In this document: positions 63,601-64,000 of the stretch, one piece after another
Layout of the letters: every line of letters begins with the position of its first letter
How positions within the stretch are numbered: position 1 is the stretch's first letter
Assembly: GCA_963719055.1 (NCBI GenBank)
Contig: CAVRAU010000014.1
Coordinates: 62,001 to 126,000, forward strand
Length of the DNA: 64,000 bases
Direction: 5' to 3'
DNA from: CAXMQZ01 sp963719055
GTDB lineage: Bacteria; Acidobacteriota; Thermoanaerobaculia; Multivoradales; JAHEKO01
Program-made: the position numbers and the translations under genes
The notes under the pieces: model-generated
Told to the model about the DNA's origin: nothing
The model's database searches: none
What the model saw: the letters and a program-made list of their open reading frames with translations, nothing else

Positions 63601-64000
63601 ATGCTCGACGCCACCATCCTGCCGCACGTCAACGCCAGTCTGAATGGACTGGGTGCCGTACTCCTCGTTGTCGGCTATCTGTGTATCCGTCGGAAGAAGA
63701 TCGCGGCGCATAGGGCGTGCATGATTGCCGCCTTCTGCCTCTCCATCCTGTTCCTGGTGAGCTACCTGATCTATCACTATCAGGTTGGGTCCGTGAAATT
63801 CCAGGGCAGCGGAGCCGTGCGGACCTTCTACCTGACAGTCTTGGCGACCCATTCCCTGCTGGCTGCCATCGTACCGTTTCTCGCCGTGATCACGCTTTGG
63901 AGGGCCCTGCGTGAGCGATTCGAAAAACACGTCAAGATCGCCCGCTGGACCCTCCCCATCTGGCTCTACGTCAGCATCACCGGCGTGGTTGTCTACTGGA
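63601..64000 (+). CDS. DUF420 (CtaM/YozB-like) membrane protein, partial
   Basis: 133 residues are seen before the window ends. HVNASLNGLGAVLLVVGYL, HRACMIAAFCLSILFLVSYLIYHY and GSVKFQG, then FYLTVLATHSLLAAIVPFLA are characteristic of DUF420. The family includes CtaM, needed for aa3 oxidase maturation in Gram-positive bacteria. The position right after coxB fits an assembly role. Helices and conserved histidines are visible; the C-terminus is cut off. Confidence 0.85.
   Translation, partial: MLDATILPHVNASLNGLGAVLLVVGYLCIRRKKIAAHRACMIAAFCLSILFLVSYLIYHYQVGSVKFQGSGAVRTFYLTVLATHSLLAAIVPFLAVITLWRALRERFEKHVKIARWTLPIWLYVSITGVVVYW

Overview
The window is a GC-rich (roughly 60-65% by eye), gene-dense bacterial chromosome segment devoted mainly to membrane respiration. 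The gene content fits an Acidobacteriota-like or related Gram-negative soil/sediment bacterium: an Alternative Complex III (ACIII)-caa3 operon, a Sec-type lipoprotein N2O reductase (clade II) cluster, Rieske/cytochrome b modules with multiheme c subunits, a type IV pilin-like protein and a kynurenine operon. The lineage is an inference; there is no rRNA marker. I saw no tRNA, rRNA, CRISPR array, transposase or integrase.

Layout. 1-3953 (+): tail of a probable outer-membrane protein, two NAD-dependent sugar epimerase/dehydratases, a natural fusion of phytol kinase-like and DUF92 (phytyl-phosphate kinase-like) domains, and a DUF1232 protein. 3940-6524 (-): HD hydrolase, kynureninase-like enzyme, tryptophan 2,3-dioxygenase. 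6587-8169: SGNH hydrolase and a LysE exporter. 8194-20444 (-): one operon actABCDEF - 136-aa protein - SCO - coxB(caa3) - coxA(A2 type) - coxC - coxD, read from a TTGACA-N17-TATCCT promoter at 20546-20574. 20604-22931: pilin-like protein, HEAT-repeat protein, Crp/Fnr regulator. 23373-35964 (+): FAD/FeS NAD(P) oxidoreductase, Rieske, fused cytochrome b, pentaheme c, then nosZ-nosB-lipoprotein-nosD-nosF-nosL-nosY-cytochrome c. 35961-36725: methyltransferase. 36858-43013 (+): a second Rieske, a split cytochrome b (b6-like plus subunit IV-like), an octaheme cytochrome c with a long coiled coil, and a cupredoxin-like lipoprotein, bounded by a promoter (36758-36786) and a strong hairpin (43042-43067). 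43166-47435 (+): ctaA, ctaB, an ABC-2 transporter pair, a second SCO. 47477-59331: an accessory block (sulfatase-like lipoprotein, cystathionine synthase/lyase, tag, many small membrane or orphan genes and gene fragments). 59555-64000 (+): a second aa3 oxidase (coxA A1 type, coxC, coxD, two small proteins, coxB) and a partial DUF420 gene.

How it may work together. Quinol can be oxidised by ACIII (passing electrons to the caa3 oxidase) or by two different Rieske/b complexes. The first is linked by operon structure to NosZ on one side and to a cytoplasmic NAD(P)H-type flavoprotein on the other. The Crp/Fnr regulator just upstream is a plausible switch between O2 and N2O respiration. The wiring is inferred from gene order only.

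Sequence quality. About 30 one-base reading-frame breaks interrupt otherwise well conserved genes (coxA, coxB, coxC, nosZ, Rieske, actC, actD, actF, tag, kynA and others). Most are net insertions, and removing one base restores canonical family sequence. I read these as residual insertion-type sequencing errors, not pseudogenes. Such genes are annotated across their full span with the break positions given.
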